NCBI GenBank assembly: GCA_036250225.1
Contig: JAPZLL010000008.1
Location: 558,001-622,000 of the forward strand
DNA length: 64,000 bases
Reading direction: 5' to 3'
DNA from: Cercophora sp. LCS_1
Taxonomy: Eukaryota; Ascomycota; Sordariomycetes; Sordariales; Lasiosphaeriaceae
Part shown: one piece after another, positions 32,258 to 44,900 of the stretch
Layout of the letters: every line of letters begins with the position of its first letter
Position numbering within the stretch: position 1 is the first letter of the stretch
Made by a program: the position numbers and the translations under genes
Notes under the pieces: generated by a model
The model's input: the letters and a program-made list of their open reading frames with translations, nothing else
What the model was told of the DNA's origin: nothing
Database searches by the model: none

Positions 32258-33470
32258 CTAAAGGGGCAAAATATCCGGCAGCGGCCCCAGCGGCGTGATC
32301 GACAGCGGGTTGATCTGCGTATGCGACTTGGTGTAGTGATTCTTGATGTGCAAGAAATTGGTGGTGTCCTTGAACGCAGGATAATTCCAGTACAGATTCC
32401 TCATCCACTGATGAATCGCGGGATATCCGCTCCGAATGTCGCGAATGTTGCACTTGAAGTGCTGCACATAAACCGGCTGCAAAAACGGTTAGCCCAAACC
32501 CATCAACAACTCTCCCAACAGCGGGAACACTCACGTCAAACCGTATAATCGTAACAAACAACCTAACATCAACCTCGGTCATCCTCTCCCCAAACCAAAA
32601 CGGTCCCCCTGTCGTCTTCAAATGCTCCTCCGCCCGATCCAGCGCCTCAAACAACCGGACCACATTCCGTTCGTACGCCTCCTGCGTCGTCGCAAACCCG
32701 CTCTTATACACCCCGTTATTGATCAAATCATACTGCCACTCATGCGCCTCCTCAATCTCCGCCCTCAACTCCTCAGGGTACAGATCCACCCCCCTATACT
32801 TCTCCTCAATGATACCGTCAAACTCCCGCCCAAACATCCGTAAGATCTCGCTGCTCTCATTGTTCACGATCGTGCTCGTCTTGCGATCCCACAGCACAGG
32901 GACCGTGAATCGGCCTTCGTACTCGGGGTTCACGGCAAAATAAACCTCGCGCAGATGGGTGAATGCTTCGTGGCCCTCCACGGGGGAGGGCGTGACGTTC
33001 TCGCCTGCTGCGTCGGTGTCTTGCGGGGTGGGGAACCGCCATCCCTTAGCGCCCATGTGCCAGTGCACGACGGAGAAGGAGACGATGTTCTCTAGGCCTT
33101 TGAGCTTGCGCGCGATGAGCGTGCGGGTTGCCCAGGGACAGGCGTACGAGACGTAGAGGTGGTAGCGGCCCGGCTCGGGCTGGTAGGTTGCGTCCGGGGC
33201 GGAGGAGATCCAGTTGCGGAAGGAGGATTGTTGGCGTTTGAACTCGCCTGAGGCGTCGCCTGGTTTGACCCAGTCTGTGATTTTGGAGGCCATTGTGGTT
33301 GTTGTGAAGGGTCTTGATGTGGGGATGGGAGATGGGTGGGATGGGGGTGGTGAAATGGATGGTTGTCGGTGGACGGGGAGGGTCAAGGTGGAAAGTCCTC
33401 GGGTGGATAGTAATGGTCTGAATATTGATGATCTCAGGGAGGTTCTGAGGATGGGTACACCCATTCGCAT
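32258..33470 (-). CDS. ECM4: Omega-class glutathione transferase / glutathionyl-hydroquinone reductase
   Basis: Exons 32535-33470 and 32258-32476 give 384 residues. The thioredoxin-like N-terminal domain has the catalytic-cysteine motif YVSYACPWATRTLIARKLKG, followed by SFSVVHWHMGAKGWRF and FTVPVLWDRKTSTIVNNESSEI. The helical C-terminal domain ends RFDPVYVQHFKCNIRDIR and SHTQINPLSITPLGPLPDI, almost as in yeast Ecm4/Gto2. Such enzymes use Cys, not Tyr or Ser, to reduce glutathionyl-hydroquinones and mixed disulfides. From the ATG at 33470 there is a 59-residue Arg/Ser/Leu-rich leader without acidic residues, resembling a mitochondrial presequence. A second ATG at 33293 gives the 325-residue enzyme that aligns with yeast. 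Both forms may be made. The intron 32477-32534 joins in phase 0. Confidence 0.92.
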
Positions 33471-34109
33471 GTGTGTTTTTGTGATGAACCAAGCTATTGA
33501 CGTGGGGGATCTCACAGCTTATATGAATCAAGCCCCGAAAGCAGGCAGCTGGCAGAAAGGGATGGATGGGGATGAGCTACTGCAGAGTGCGGACTAAGCA
33601 GAACCCAAGCGTTGTTCAGCGCGGGGATAGCCTCAAGACAAAACGCTGACAAAGCACGATCGCTCAGCAAAAACGGAAGCAATCCATTCATCAGCTATGA
33701 CCGATGTTCAAACAATTCCATATCCTCAGATATACCCATACTTCCCATCGCTCAATCAATGATTGCATCGATTTTCGCAGTCCCAGTCAGGACCTGAATT
33801 AGCAATTCTTGACAAAGAAGAGCCCCTCCTTTGCACCCCACTCCTTGACAAATTGACCGATGACGTCGTGTAACGACCCATCTGCCGAGGCCCACTCCAG
33901 CCCCTGATTACATAAGTTACGACAACAGCAACCGCTGTGAGTAAAGTGCCCGAATACATTCAGCTGTCTTCCTTAGCTTCTATTCCCAATAAACATGAAT
34001 GATGATGTCTTTGCACCAGTGAGCCCCGAATATACTAGTCCTTACCACGCACCACAGGACATTTGGGATTTCACCCACATGGAATTGCCCGTTTCCCTTG
34101 TCTATCGCC
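33471..34109. other. Intergenic region
   Basis: Promoter side of the glutathione transferase and 3' flank of UBA1 (both minus). No gene seen. Confidence 0.5.
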
Positions 34110-37100
34110 TCAGAGCTTGACCGTGATATATGGCACGTCGTCCACATCCTCGCCCTCGTGGTCCTCCACCACCATCTCAAAGATCACCTCCTTTTGGTGG
34201 TCGGGGATGGGCTTCTTGGAGATGGTTTGCACCAGGTGGCTCAGCTTCCACTCCCGTCTCTCCTTCATCCTAGCCTGGTTGCCATACTTCATAAACAGCA
34301 AGCTCACGCCCGAGCTCAACATCGTTATCGTCAAGTGTTTCTCCTTCTCAAAGTACTCGATGAGCTCGTTGAGCGTCATGTCGTGCACCTCGAAGCGGTC
34401 CCAGATCTTGTCGAGCTTCTCAACAGACCCGTCTGTCCTCTTGTACTCCAGCTTTGGGCTGGCAATCGGCTCGCTGAAACCAAAGAATGGGAGAGCCAGG
34501 TTGACGAAGCCGTTCTTGTACTGCTCGATGTCGTCCTTGCCATCGATGATCTTGTACAGCTCGAGCACGACCAGACCTGTCACAAGGGCCGTGGTTGTTG
34601 CAATCGCCGGGATAATCTTTCCTGCGATGAACTTGGTCTTGTGACGATCTGCCTGCTCGATCTTGTAGTTCTCGGCGCGCAGGTTGCTGGCTGCCGTGAT
34701 GAAGTCGATGTGGTAGTTGCTGTCATCATCCTTCTCAAACTCCACGGGGGTCAGCTTAAAGCCCGCTAAGGACTTGGGATCAGGAAGTTCCGCAATGAGC
34801 TTGTTCAACTCATCATGGTCGTCGAAAGAGCTGCCACCAGCATTCGGGTCCTGGTTAATGTTAGGAATAAGCCTCTAAACACAAGACTTCCTGGAGGGCA
34901 GGAAGGTAGAGACTGGGGGTTACAGCTGAACCGGGGAAAACTCACAGGCTCCTTCTCATCGGCCTGGATCTTGACCTTTGAGTCTGGTGAGAAATCTGGG
35001 ACGATCATGGCGTCAATGGCGGCCTTGTAATCCTCCTTTCTCTTGCCTTGGACCTTGATGTTATAGTTGAACGCGTGCAGGTTGGTTGCCGCCTCGAGGA
35101 ACGAGTAGTGGCCGGGGTTCTCAATGTCGAATCTTAGCGGGTCCGGAGCGCGCTTTGGCCCAGACCAAAATGGTGTTCCGCTTGAGGAAACGGAGTCCTT
35201 GGGGAAGTTGAACAGAAGCTGTTGGATTGCGTTGTTGTATTGCTTCTCAAACAGCATCCGGGCCCACTGGACACAGTCCTCAAAGGTGAGAGCGCGCTCG
35301 TTCTTAAGGTAGTCCACCAACGTCTCCAATGTGGCTTTTTCCTGTCCGCCCTGCTTGAGTGTAGTCTCAAGGTAGTTTGGCTGCGTGAGATAGAGATTTG
35401 CTGTTTCAGCGGGCTTGACGAATGATGTCTCAAAGAGCTCGCGCGCCCAGGCAATCGTGTGCTCGATCTTGTTGGGGAAACTGCGGAGTGTGCACATGGG
35501 GAATGACTGCTCCGGAGGGTCCTGAGACGACGAATACGACTCGGTGATTCTGGGTAGGACCACCTGTGTGTTGCCCTTGGTGCCAAGGGTGCCACTCTCA
35601 AGGAGAGGCTTGTGGAAGAAGACGCATCGTCTGTCGACGTATGTTCTCGCCTCAACGTTGTCCAGCGCATTAGTCACGCCATCCAGACCCTTCCAGAACT
35701 GTTCATTGAAAATGTGCTCAGTGTCTGGGCTGACGCGATCCTTCAGAGAAACAATCTTGCCGTTAAGATCGGGGTTCATTTGCTGGACTGCTTGCGCCGC
35801 ACAGTCGCTCTTCATGCTACCAACGTCCTTGGGTCGGAACAGGAATTGTCGGTTGAGGTTGCTCTTCTCGATTGAGTCCATATCTGTGACGGTGATCTGC
35901 CCGTTGGGGCCGGTTCCCAGACCAATCATAGCCCAGTTCTTGAGCATCTCACACCCAATGGCGCCGGCACCAACCAAGAACTGCTTGACGTTGGAGATCT
36001 TGTCCTGGAACTCCTTGCCAAACACAGCGATCTGTCCATCGTAGCGGGTTCCGAGCGGCTTGCAGAGCTCTTCGGAGCGCGCTGAGTTTGTTGGAAGGGA
36101 CTCGAGGGAGTCGAAGTACATGTATTGGTGGATAGGATGGAACTTCCCGGAGACAGCCTTGAGCACCTCTTGGGCAGTAAGGCCACCAAAGAAGGCGGCC
36201 ATTGGGCTCAGGTCGCCTGTAGCCTGGTAGCTGAGCTCCTTGAGTAATTTCTCGTCGAACTCAACCTCCACACCCTCAGCCTTGGCAAACTCTTGGGCAG
36301 ACTTGAGGACTACCAGGGAATCCTCCTCGTTCATTGGTAGGGGATAACGGCCGTGAGTCTGGGCGAAGGCATGAAGGGCCTGGAAACCGATGTGCAGCTG
36401 CTGTGGGCGGTCAAACTTGGCAAAGTCAGACACGAGAAACTCGGGCTCTTTAATGGCAGTGGAGATGCTCTTAAAGTCGACAAACTTGGGCATCTTGACT
36501 TGTTGGTAGAGACCACCACGCTTGTACTGGCCAAGGCCTGACACATCCCCAATGGAGAATGTGTAAGGCCCCTTGACCGTAACCTTGCGAGGTTCGCATC
36601 CATTCAGACCTTCCATGCCCTCAACTTCCGAGAAAGTAACATAGTCGCCATCCTCGAGCCCATGTCGAGTTTCGTCAAGGGCAGAAACCAACCCCTCCTC
36701 GTCGATCCCAGCAACAATGCCGTTCACTGGATTCTCGCCGGTCGCATCGATGATTGTGAAGTTCTTGCCGAAATCGCAGAAGATCGAGCCGAAAAGGCCA
36801 AACGTGTCGGCAACGACGACGTAGATTCCCTTTTGGTGGCAGTAGTCGCCAATGACTAGCTGGAGTTTTAGCGGCGTGTTCGTGAGGACGACGACCTGGT
36901 ATTTGTCGAACTGGGAGAGGTTCTCGCGCAGGCTGCGCACACCTCGTCAGTTATGATCTAATGCCAATAACGCCATCTACGTACCCGGCGGAGTTGTGGA
37001 CGTGAACTGGAGTATATGCGTTGAGTTCGGCTACACGAGGTGCTGTGACCTGGTCGCGAGGCTGGCCAATGTCCTCGACCCGGAGGAAGAACTGAGAGGA

Positions 37101-37479
37101 GAGATCGGCAATGGCCACGGGTGTAGGGTCGTAAAGCGTCAGGCTCTTGACGCCAGCAAGAGCAATGTTCTTTGCGACCTCAACACCAAGTCCCTTGAGG
37201 CCGAATATGAGCACGTTCGAAGCGCTCATGCGCTTCATAGCCTCGTGACCCAAGACATAGAGTTGTCGACTGTAGAGCGACTCGTCGATCTCGGTCGTGT
37301 TACCCGCGACGGATTCGTCGACCTGCATCCTGGTGACCAGGTCGACCTCGGGAAGCTTTTTGTCCTGTGAAAGCGCACGCGGTTAGCAAATGTTCAACTG
37401 TGGACACGGGTGCAGGCGCCCGGAACAGTCCATCGGTTGCTCGGCGGTTTGCTCAGAATGGCGGGGGACTCACGGTCAT
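34110..37479 (-). CDS. UBA1: Ubiquitin-activating enzyme E1
   Basis: Exons 37474-37479, 36985-37364, 34946-36932 and 34110-34850 give 1037 residues, the normal E1 length. The enzyme adenylates ubiquitin and passes it to E2 enzymes through a thioester. The inactive adenylation half holds SLYSRQLYVLGHEAM and GLKGLGVEVAKN. The active half has VGAGAIGCEMLKNWAMIGLG and TDMDSIEKSNLNRQFLFR. The catalytic Cys is in FPMCTLRSFPN at about residue 609. The C-terminal ubiquitin-fold domain ends DVDDVPYITVKL. Exon 1 codes only Met-Thr (ATGACC before GTGAGT). I chose it because the next exon (DKKLPEV) is in frame and has no ATG before residue 15. The Met there (37328) is an alternative start. Confidence 0.95.
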
Positions 37480-38442
37480 GGTGCGTTTAAGGGAAATAGG
37501 TAGATCCCCGTCCGAGATTTTGCGCTTCCCCAGCTTGACAGAGTTCAGCTGTGATGTTTGTAGGCGCAGAATGTGTAAATCGACGACGGGTTGGGGCGTG
37601 GAGGTGGTTGTCAAGTGTTAGTGGGAGAACAGCCGGCGAGGGAGCGTGGAGGGGAAGGTGAGCTCAGCCCCTCCTCCACTGGTCGTCAAGAGCACTGCGG
37701 GGATGGTGCGGCAGGGATGTTGACATACAGAGTCAAGGCTCTGCAGGGGATGCGTTTCCTAGAATCTTCGGAAGAAACCCAGACTCCAGGAAAGCAAGCA
37801 ACTTGAAGAAAGGTCTTGTATCTACGCGATTTTCTGGGATGAAAAGTGTCAACAGCGAAAACTGGTTGATGACATGCCTTTCCATGAAGCTCCCGGGAAT
37901 TCTAAACAGGGCTATCAATGCAGCCTTCCTCCGGCTCAACGACCCACTGTTTGTCCCCTGCAGCCAATGAGCCGGCACGCCACACCGGCTGGCGCGACGG
38001 GTGCCTTGCTTGCAAACCGTCTTGCCTCAGCCTCCGAGTCTTTGAATTCGACATCTTGGGCATGGATTTCTAATCGCCTTGTAGCCGGTTAGCCTTCGAG
38101 TGGCGTATAACATTGCGCTACGCGGGGAAATAATGCTACCGTCACCAGACCCCCTTGGAGCAAGCGTGACCCCCGTCCCACAAGCCCGTCGAAATCGAGT
38201 CACCGGCAAGAGCGAACAAGGCACCAGCATGAAACCCATCAAAGAAACCACGGGTATAGGCGGCCACGTGTTTCACGGCAAACTTACACCTCGAAGCAAA
38301 CGTCGGTGTAAATATTTGTCCCTCTGCCCAAATCCTTGAATACCACCAACGCCAGCGATACGTCATTCCCGAGAAAACTGGAAGCACACGCTACCACTCT
38401 AAAGCATCATCCATTTGTCTCTTCCTCATCGGTTCCGATGGG
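37480..38442. other. Intergenic region (UBA1 promoter side)
   Basis: Between UBA1 and the FKBP gene, both minus, so it holds the UBA1 promoter and the FKBP 3' flank. No gene recognised. Confidence 0.5.
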
Positions 38443-38988
38443 TCACCCAATCTTCTTCAGGTATACTTCACTAGGCCCGGCGTTAGTCGGCGCATCTCGA
38501 AGGCACCAAGCACACTCACAAGATAAGATCTGCGTTTGGAGGGATGTGGCCCCTGAATCCCCTCTCCCCATACCCATAGTCACTATTCCCCGTCAGTTTG
38601 CTATCGTGTCCAGCCGTAGAGGGGCCTCGTCTCACCTGGTAATATCAAGAACGGCTGTCTCGCCAACACTCATCTCGAGTACTGCCTCGTCCCAGCCTGG
38701 AACCTGTCGTCAGTCACCATTATCACGGCCTGACGGGAAGATCATACCCCTGATGAGCGCCCCAACTCCGATCTCGCACTTGAGGTCCCCGCGGCCAACC
38801 GAGCTGTCAAAGCTACATCGACTCAGTATGACTGTATTGAACTATTGGAAAGAGGCAACTTACAGTGTACCCTTACACTCGGGTTGAGTATCGTCCTTGA
38901 GCCATCCTGTGTATTCAATCGTCACGGTTTGGCCCCTCTTTGGATGAGCGCCTGTCCCAGGGACAAGGACAGTTCTCTCGACGCCCAT
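38443..38988 (-). CDS. FPR1: FKBP12-type peptidyl-prolyl cis-trans isomerase
   Basis: Five exons within 546 bases (38864-38988, 38748-38812, 38636-38696, 38520-38582, 38443-38470) give 113 residues. Single-domain FKBPs isomerise Xaa-Pro bonds and are the cytosolic receptors of FK506 and rapamycin. Diagnostic segments: VTIEYTGWL, TLFDSSVGRGD, IGVGALIRGWDEAV, MSVGETAVLDI, DYGYGERGFRGHIPPNADLIFEV and LKKIG. Relative to human FKBP12, the pocket residues Tyr26, Phe36, Asp37, Ile56, Trp59, Tyr82 and Phe99 are kept, while positions 46 and 55 are both Leu. There is no signal peptide or second domain, which separates it from secreted or nuclear FKBPs. All four introns are 49-53 bases and none falls between the same codon phases as its neighbours. 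The exon chain was reconstructed by hand. Confidence 0.92.
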
Positions 38989-41900
38989 CCTTCCGGCCTG
39001 TAACCTCGGCGGTGGTAGGATGAGTGTGTGTGTGTCCAGGTAGAGGAAGCGGAGCTGGAACCAGCCGAGTGTAGGAAGGAGTAAACGACAACGAAAGAAG
39101 AGTGGGAGACCTACGGACCAAAAGGACGGCGGTCAAGTTGGCGAGAGAGCAGCTTCATTATCTATACCCGGTCCTTCCTCTCAGGAAAAAGCAACGGAAG
39201 AAGAAGCACGTCCTTGGGCGAAGCCGGCGCCTTCCTCGCAAGCACTTTGGCACATTGTATCTGGCTGCCTCACCTCCCAGGCCCATATCACGCGCGCCTG
39301 GACCCTGCCAGCAGTCTTGCGTACCCAAGAACCAGCAGAAGACATGCGTATCGTCGATCACTGCCCGGGCCGGACAGGGACCAAGCGATATTCGGCGGCT
39401 ACGCGGATGTGAGCTGGCTAGCTACCTATGGAGGGAGGGAGGTGAGGTGGGAGGTGGTTGCCACCAGGACAGCGCAAGCCAAAAAGACCCTTGGTTTGTG
39501 CGCGCGACCTACAGACATGCTGTACATGAACACTACCTGCATGACACACACTCACACACACGGAGCTGCAGAGGGAAAAGAAGGAAAAAGGAACGATCAA
39601 TAGAACGTCACTACGAGCTCAGCAACTTACATCACAGCGCAGCACGGCACATCCACCCCACTCCCATCCCACGGGTGGCCCCGCGCAGCTCAACACCGCC
39701 AGGTCGGGCTCTGGGTGCGATAGGACGACCGCACCCTGTTCCCAGGCTCAACAGCGGCTCCCAAGCCTGGGACTCTATCTAGGCTCCCCCATGCGGCCAC
39801 GGTGGCCCGCCAGTTACATAGCAATGCAGCTTGCAGCCAGGGAAGAAGAACAAAAAGGACTTGCATGCGCGGGGCTACAATGTGCCCTGGCGTGCATCGC
39901 AGAGCGAGACCTATTGAGTCAGTGCAGCGGACGGGTGAGGGTGGGCAACGGCGTCGTGAGACGCGAGGGACAGGCGAGGAGCAGAAAGGCGCGGGTGGTT
40001 GAGCCGGTTCTCAGTCGCCTCGGCCTGCCTGGTCTCGTCGTGGCAACAAACACCCTTTTCTTCGACAGCAAGGCGTAATGTCTCACCCGTGGTAGTCTGG
40101 ACTCTTTTACACCCGGTGCCAACGAACAAGGGCCTCCCCCGCCTAGCCGAAAAAAAGATCGGAGGGATCCCTGAACCGATCTCCAGGGACAGCGGGGGAG
40201 GTGATTTCCCTCCGCCTCACTTGTGTATGCGGTATGCGGGCGCGGCATTTGCCGTCTCCTGACCACGCACCTCAACGAAGCCAGCAGAGGTAATGGCATG
40301 GCGTCGTTGGACCTCGATGCGCAGTCCTCGCAGCCCACCTTGCATCCAGAGCGGAAAAATCAAAATATCAGGAAAACCATCGGCATCCGGCATGTCTGCT
40401 TCCCTCCATCGCACGCCGCCACCCGTGGGCCTGGAGGTCACTCGATCCGCCAGCGAGCCCATGCTGGAGGTTGGGAGGTTGGGCGCGGACGAGGCACGGC
40501 GACCCAACGTCAAGAGAGGTCAGGTAGTGAGTTACTCATCAACAATTGTGCTTCGTTCGGCGGATGCGAGGCTGGTCCCCGGCCGAGGAAACAGACGGAC
40601 AGCATACCTGCATTCCTTCACTTCCATTTTCCCACCTATTTGGTGCCCCGCTCGGTAGCCCACATGGGAAGCGAAGGATAACCATCTGGCACTGTCAGAT
40701 CTCAATCGCGAACTTGTCTCTCCTGCCGCTGGCCGACGGCAGTTTGAGATCTGTGCTAGGTCGGCATCGGCACCGCGCCTATCCAGAAGCAGTCTCCCGT
40801 AGCGGGCTAGCGAAAGAAGACCAAAGAAGAAGAGGGGAAAAGCCGGCAACGGCAACGGGCCGTCTCGACTTGGTATTCCACGGCGTGCATATCACACCAC
40901 CGTGAACGGTCGACCACAAGCAAAAACAACGACCGAAAATGCATGAAAATCCAGAGTGGTAGTCGCAAGATCTCGACGACCAGGTTGCGATCGCAACCCT
41001 CATGGTCATCCCACATCTGCAAAGTGATGGGACCCAACCAACCCCGGACGATGGCAGATGGGCAGGCAGGCGGACGCGGGGAGCAGACAAGCAAGAGAGG
41101 CAGATAGTGCGACCGCAACAGCAACAGCAATCGAACGAGCGAACAGTTCGATCTGCGCAACCCGCCCAACCACTGCAGCGTCTATCACATATTTGCAAGA
41201 GCCTGTGTTCCCTCCCTCCGCTCTGTCTCTGCTCATGCCAGATAGATTGAAATGTGACGAGACGCCGGACTGGCTCAGGACTGGCTCATTGGCGTTACAA
41301 CCAGCACAGCACCAATGATGTCGACTTGCGTCTTGCAGTAGCAGCAACCAGCACCAGTAGTAGCGGCGTGGATAACAGAAACCAACCACCAAAAGGGGCA
41401 GGAGAGGCCCCATTCGCTGCTCTCTCTGCTCCCCGAGTACCAACGAACACCTTCTCCACCCGTAGCCATGGATCCCTGATTTTCGGGGGTTTCTCAAACA
41501 CCACGCAAAACCCGTCAGCCGCGATTGCCTGACCTATCCACAGCCCAAGAGCGAGAAATTTCTCTGGACTGGATTGCGGGGAGTCGTGCAAAAGGACAGA
41601 AAGCCCTATCAGATCTCCTATGCGTCGGCACGGCTGCCGCAGTAGCCGATCCATCTCGTCCGTTCTCTGCCCGCCCTGCTTGCCCTGCTTGCCCGATAGA
41701 ACGCGCATACAGCCAAAGACGAAGGGAAAAAAAGGGGTGCAGCATGTACAGAAAGGGCCAGCGGTCAAAGGAGGATCCAGCCAAGCCGTCTCAACAGTCG
41801 TGATATCGCAACCATCAACCCACTTGAGGGACTCCACGTGTTTTTCCCACTTGGTCCCGCCACCAGAACCCCTCTTCTCTTCTCTGGCTCGTGCAAAATG

Positions 41901-44900
41901 GGACAGGCAAAGGGGGCAGGTGAGATCTCGATCCTGTCAGTCGGCGAGACCGCTCAGGGCCAATAGCAGCCGAGAGAAGAGTGCCCCGAACTTCACCAAT
42001 GAGCTTTACCGCCACTTCGTCCAACCGCACTCGGCAGGCTGTGATTGTCGTCGCTTTGCAGCCAGACGTCCAATCCCAAGCCGTCACGACATTCCCAAGA
42101 CCGGGTGTGCGGCCGGAGCCAAAAACGGCTGCGTCCGATGGAGTCTGCACCACCGCGGAACTTCCCATGGTCTTTCTTCTTTTCTTCTCTCGGCTCGACC
42201 TTCGCCCCGGGTGCATTGGACGCCTCTGCCTGCGGAGTCGGACGCCTTGGTCTGGACTCGTCATCATGATGGTGATGATGTGTTCCCTCAAGTGTTCCGA
42301 AACTTTTCGGGAAACAGCTGATTGGAAGCTCCTCGAGGGGTTTGCCAATGGAAAGGGGAGAAAGGAGGCAGAGAGAACGCCGAGTCAACTCTAACCGATG
42401 ACCGGACCTTAGGAGGGTCGTCGTCAAGGCAGTTCCATCCGAAGACGCAAAGGGCATTCTGAACTGAGAGCTTACCGCGAAGAACGATAGAACTTGCTTT
42501 TCTCAGTCAAGCTCCAGCCCCAGAGAAGCTCTCCGGATCTCGATCTCCTCTGGTCCAGGTCTTGTCTCACATGAGTGGAATAGATCCATCGCCACATGTG
42601 GTCTCGCTGCCCAACACTAGCATACCCGGTCGACGATCGACACGGCTTCTAGGATTGAGAACTTTCTCAATTACCGGCTGCATCCGGGAAGAGGCCAACG
42701 ACCCCAAACCAGGAAGAGCCCAACCGCCGATTTTGGCTTGGGTTGCGGTTCGAAATCCCGCGCTCGCGCTATTCAGCCGTTCTGGCCAAGAATAATGGGG
42801 GTATGTGAGACGGCGATATCAGGGCCCACTTGAAGAAAAAGACGGCCGTTGAACATCGGCCAGCGCGCGGTGGCGAGAGCACCCTTTCCTTTGCATTTGA
42901 AATCTCTTTTTGCTGAATTGCCGACTGTAAGCGTGAATGAAGGGCCCAACAAAAAAAAGGGAAACGACGGCGAGACTCTATCAACATCGTGTCGAGTTGA
43001 GAGGGCAAAGCCCTGGAGGCTCAACCAGGGGTATTATCCAAAGTTGGCCCCTTTTCGCCTGGTGCCGCACACTGTCTGCCGTGCTGCAACCACCATGGGT
43101 GAAACGAAACAGAAAAAGGGCAAACATAAACGTCAAGTTGATGAAGATAAAGATGAAACACCCCCCTCTCAACATCGGCAGCCGCGAATGGCCCATGGGA
43201 GGCCCTGAGGCTGGCTGAAGATTGCACGCAACCTCCAAGCAGAATGCGCGCTTCGTACTTCGTATGGACACCGTGTCGACGCGGACCAAGAGCGCGACGA
43301 TTTTAACAGTACTCGGACAAACAAAGTTCGTCTCATCGGGGCTCGACAGCTGTCATGCCCACCATCTTGAGAAGAGTTGCCGCGTGTTCCTGCAGCAGCG
43401 CTTACTCCAGGCGCGTTGCCCCAAACTCAATCAGCTTGGTTCTCTGCAACAACGGCCTGTCAAATATTGGCGGCACAGAATCCCAATGTCCAGTCGGCTT
43501 ACTACGGAGCGATGGATGATGCCATGGTCCCAGGAAATAAGTTATCATTTCCCGTATGACCAACCTCAGGGCGGCTCCTCATCGGCGGGATCCTTGGTGT
43601 GGTCAACGTGTGCCAGGCCACGACGGGAGCAACGTCACGGCGTTAACTGTGCTGAAGAGACCAATCTCAGCTTCGTGGTGGCGCCAAACATCTCGGAAGG
43701 CCCAGCCGAGCCAGTCTGGCGGTTGCGGTCGAGTTGACTTGGGAAAAACAAACCTAAATGACGACATTGCTGGTGATCTTGCTGATCGAGCGAGGCTGGT
43801 GTCAATCACTCAAGATTCGCGAAAAGCTGAGATCCGAGTTCTCGTGCCAGTGAGACAGTGGCATTGCTCAGCAGGGCTGGGGTACAAGGGAGCCTGAAAA
43901 GCCTCGACTCGGATGATGTGCTGCTGCTGTCCGAAAAAGCTGAGGATCTTCAATCCAGGTTGATGGACCAAGCAGACGGATCCACGGAGAACCATGGCTT
44001 CAATGCCGCACACCAAGGATTCCAGAATGGTTGAATGACTTGAATTTCCACCCTCATGCGAACTCATCAAGGCAGAGGAGTAAAAGGTAAACGGGAGGCC
44101 ACACCGTTCAGCAAACGATGGGGTCCGTTTCCGCCGCTCGGGTGCCCTATACAGCTCCTGCCATTATGCCGCCGCGCTGCATGTCTGCACGATCTGAGAG
44201 GCTAGAATATATTAACTTGGATTAATTCATATCTGGCTGAAGAGGGGTTTGTCTTGGAAGCCTCCGACGCGGCGAACACAAAGCGTTCGAGTTTTCCGCC
44301 GATGCCCCCTCCGCTTTACGCAGGCCGGACACCGACGTGAACTGAAAAACCTGTTTCTGATCGGAGCCTGGAATGCGAAGCTGGGGTGAGTCGAGGGCTA
44401 TCCGGACGGATGAGGGATTAGCGATGGGGGAAACGAGGGCCGAGAATACGTAAGCCGCTGCAACACGCCTCGGTCACGCCCTGGCACGTTGGATGAGAGA
44501 AATACGACCTACACCCCGCCGGTGGACGGTGGACGGTGGCCGATGGCCGATGTTTGCATGCAGTTTGCAGCAATAGCCGGGTCAGTGAGCAAAAGGGACC
44601 CGCGGCCACCAGCGAGGACGATGGATGCATGCTGCGTATGTACGGCATCAATAGAGGGAGAACCTAGGCCCTGGCAGCCGTGTGCCTGAGGTCTGTGTAA
44701 CACACGTGTCGATAATCGGCGCCGCTGTCTTGGACGATTCTTCATCGGGCGCCACCGCCAACGATGGCGCAACGATTTTCAGGTCCCAGCGCTGACTTGC
44801 ACAGCTGCTGGTGGGCGCCGCGAGAATCGTGGCGGCCAGTCGGCAAGCGCACGCGATGGCTCGTTTCGATCAAATCAGTTCGCGGCGGGGACTTGGGAAC

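Noticed and set aside
39102..39782. 226-codon plus-strand frame upstream of MSB2
   Set aside because: Basic, low-complexity translation without recognisable motif. It begins in the FKBP leader on the other strand.
43518..43527. Second CYS3-type match ATGATGCCAT
   Set aside because: About one match per window is expected by chance, and it is not near a sulfur-related gene.
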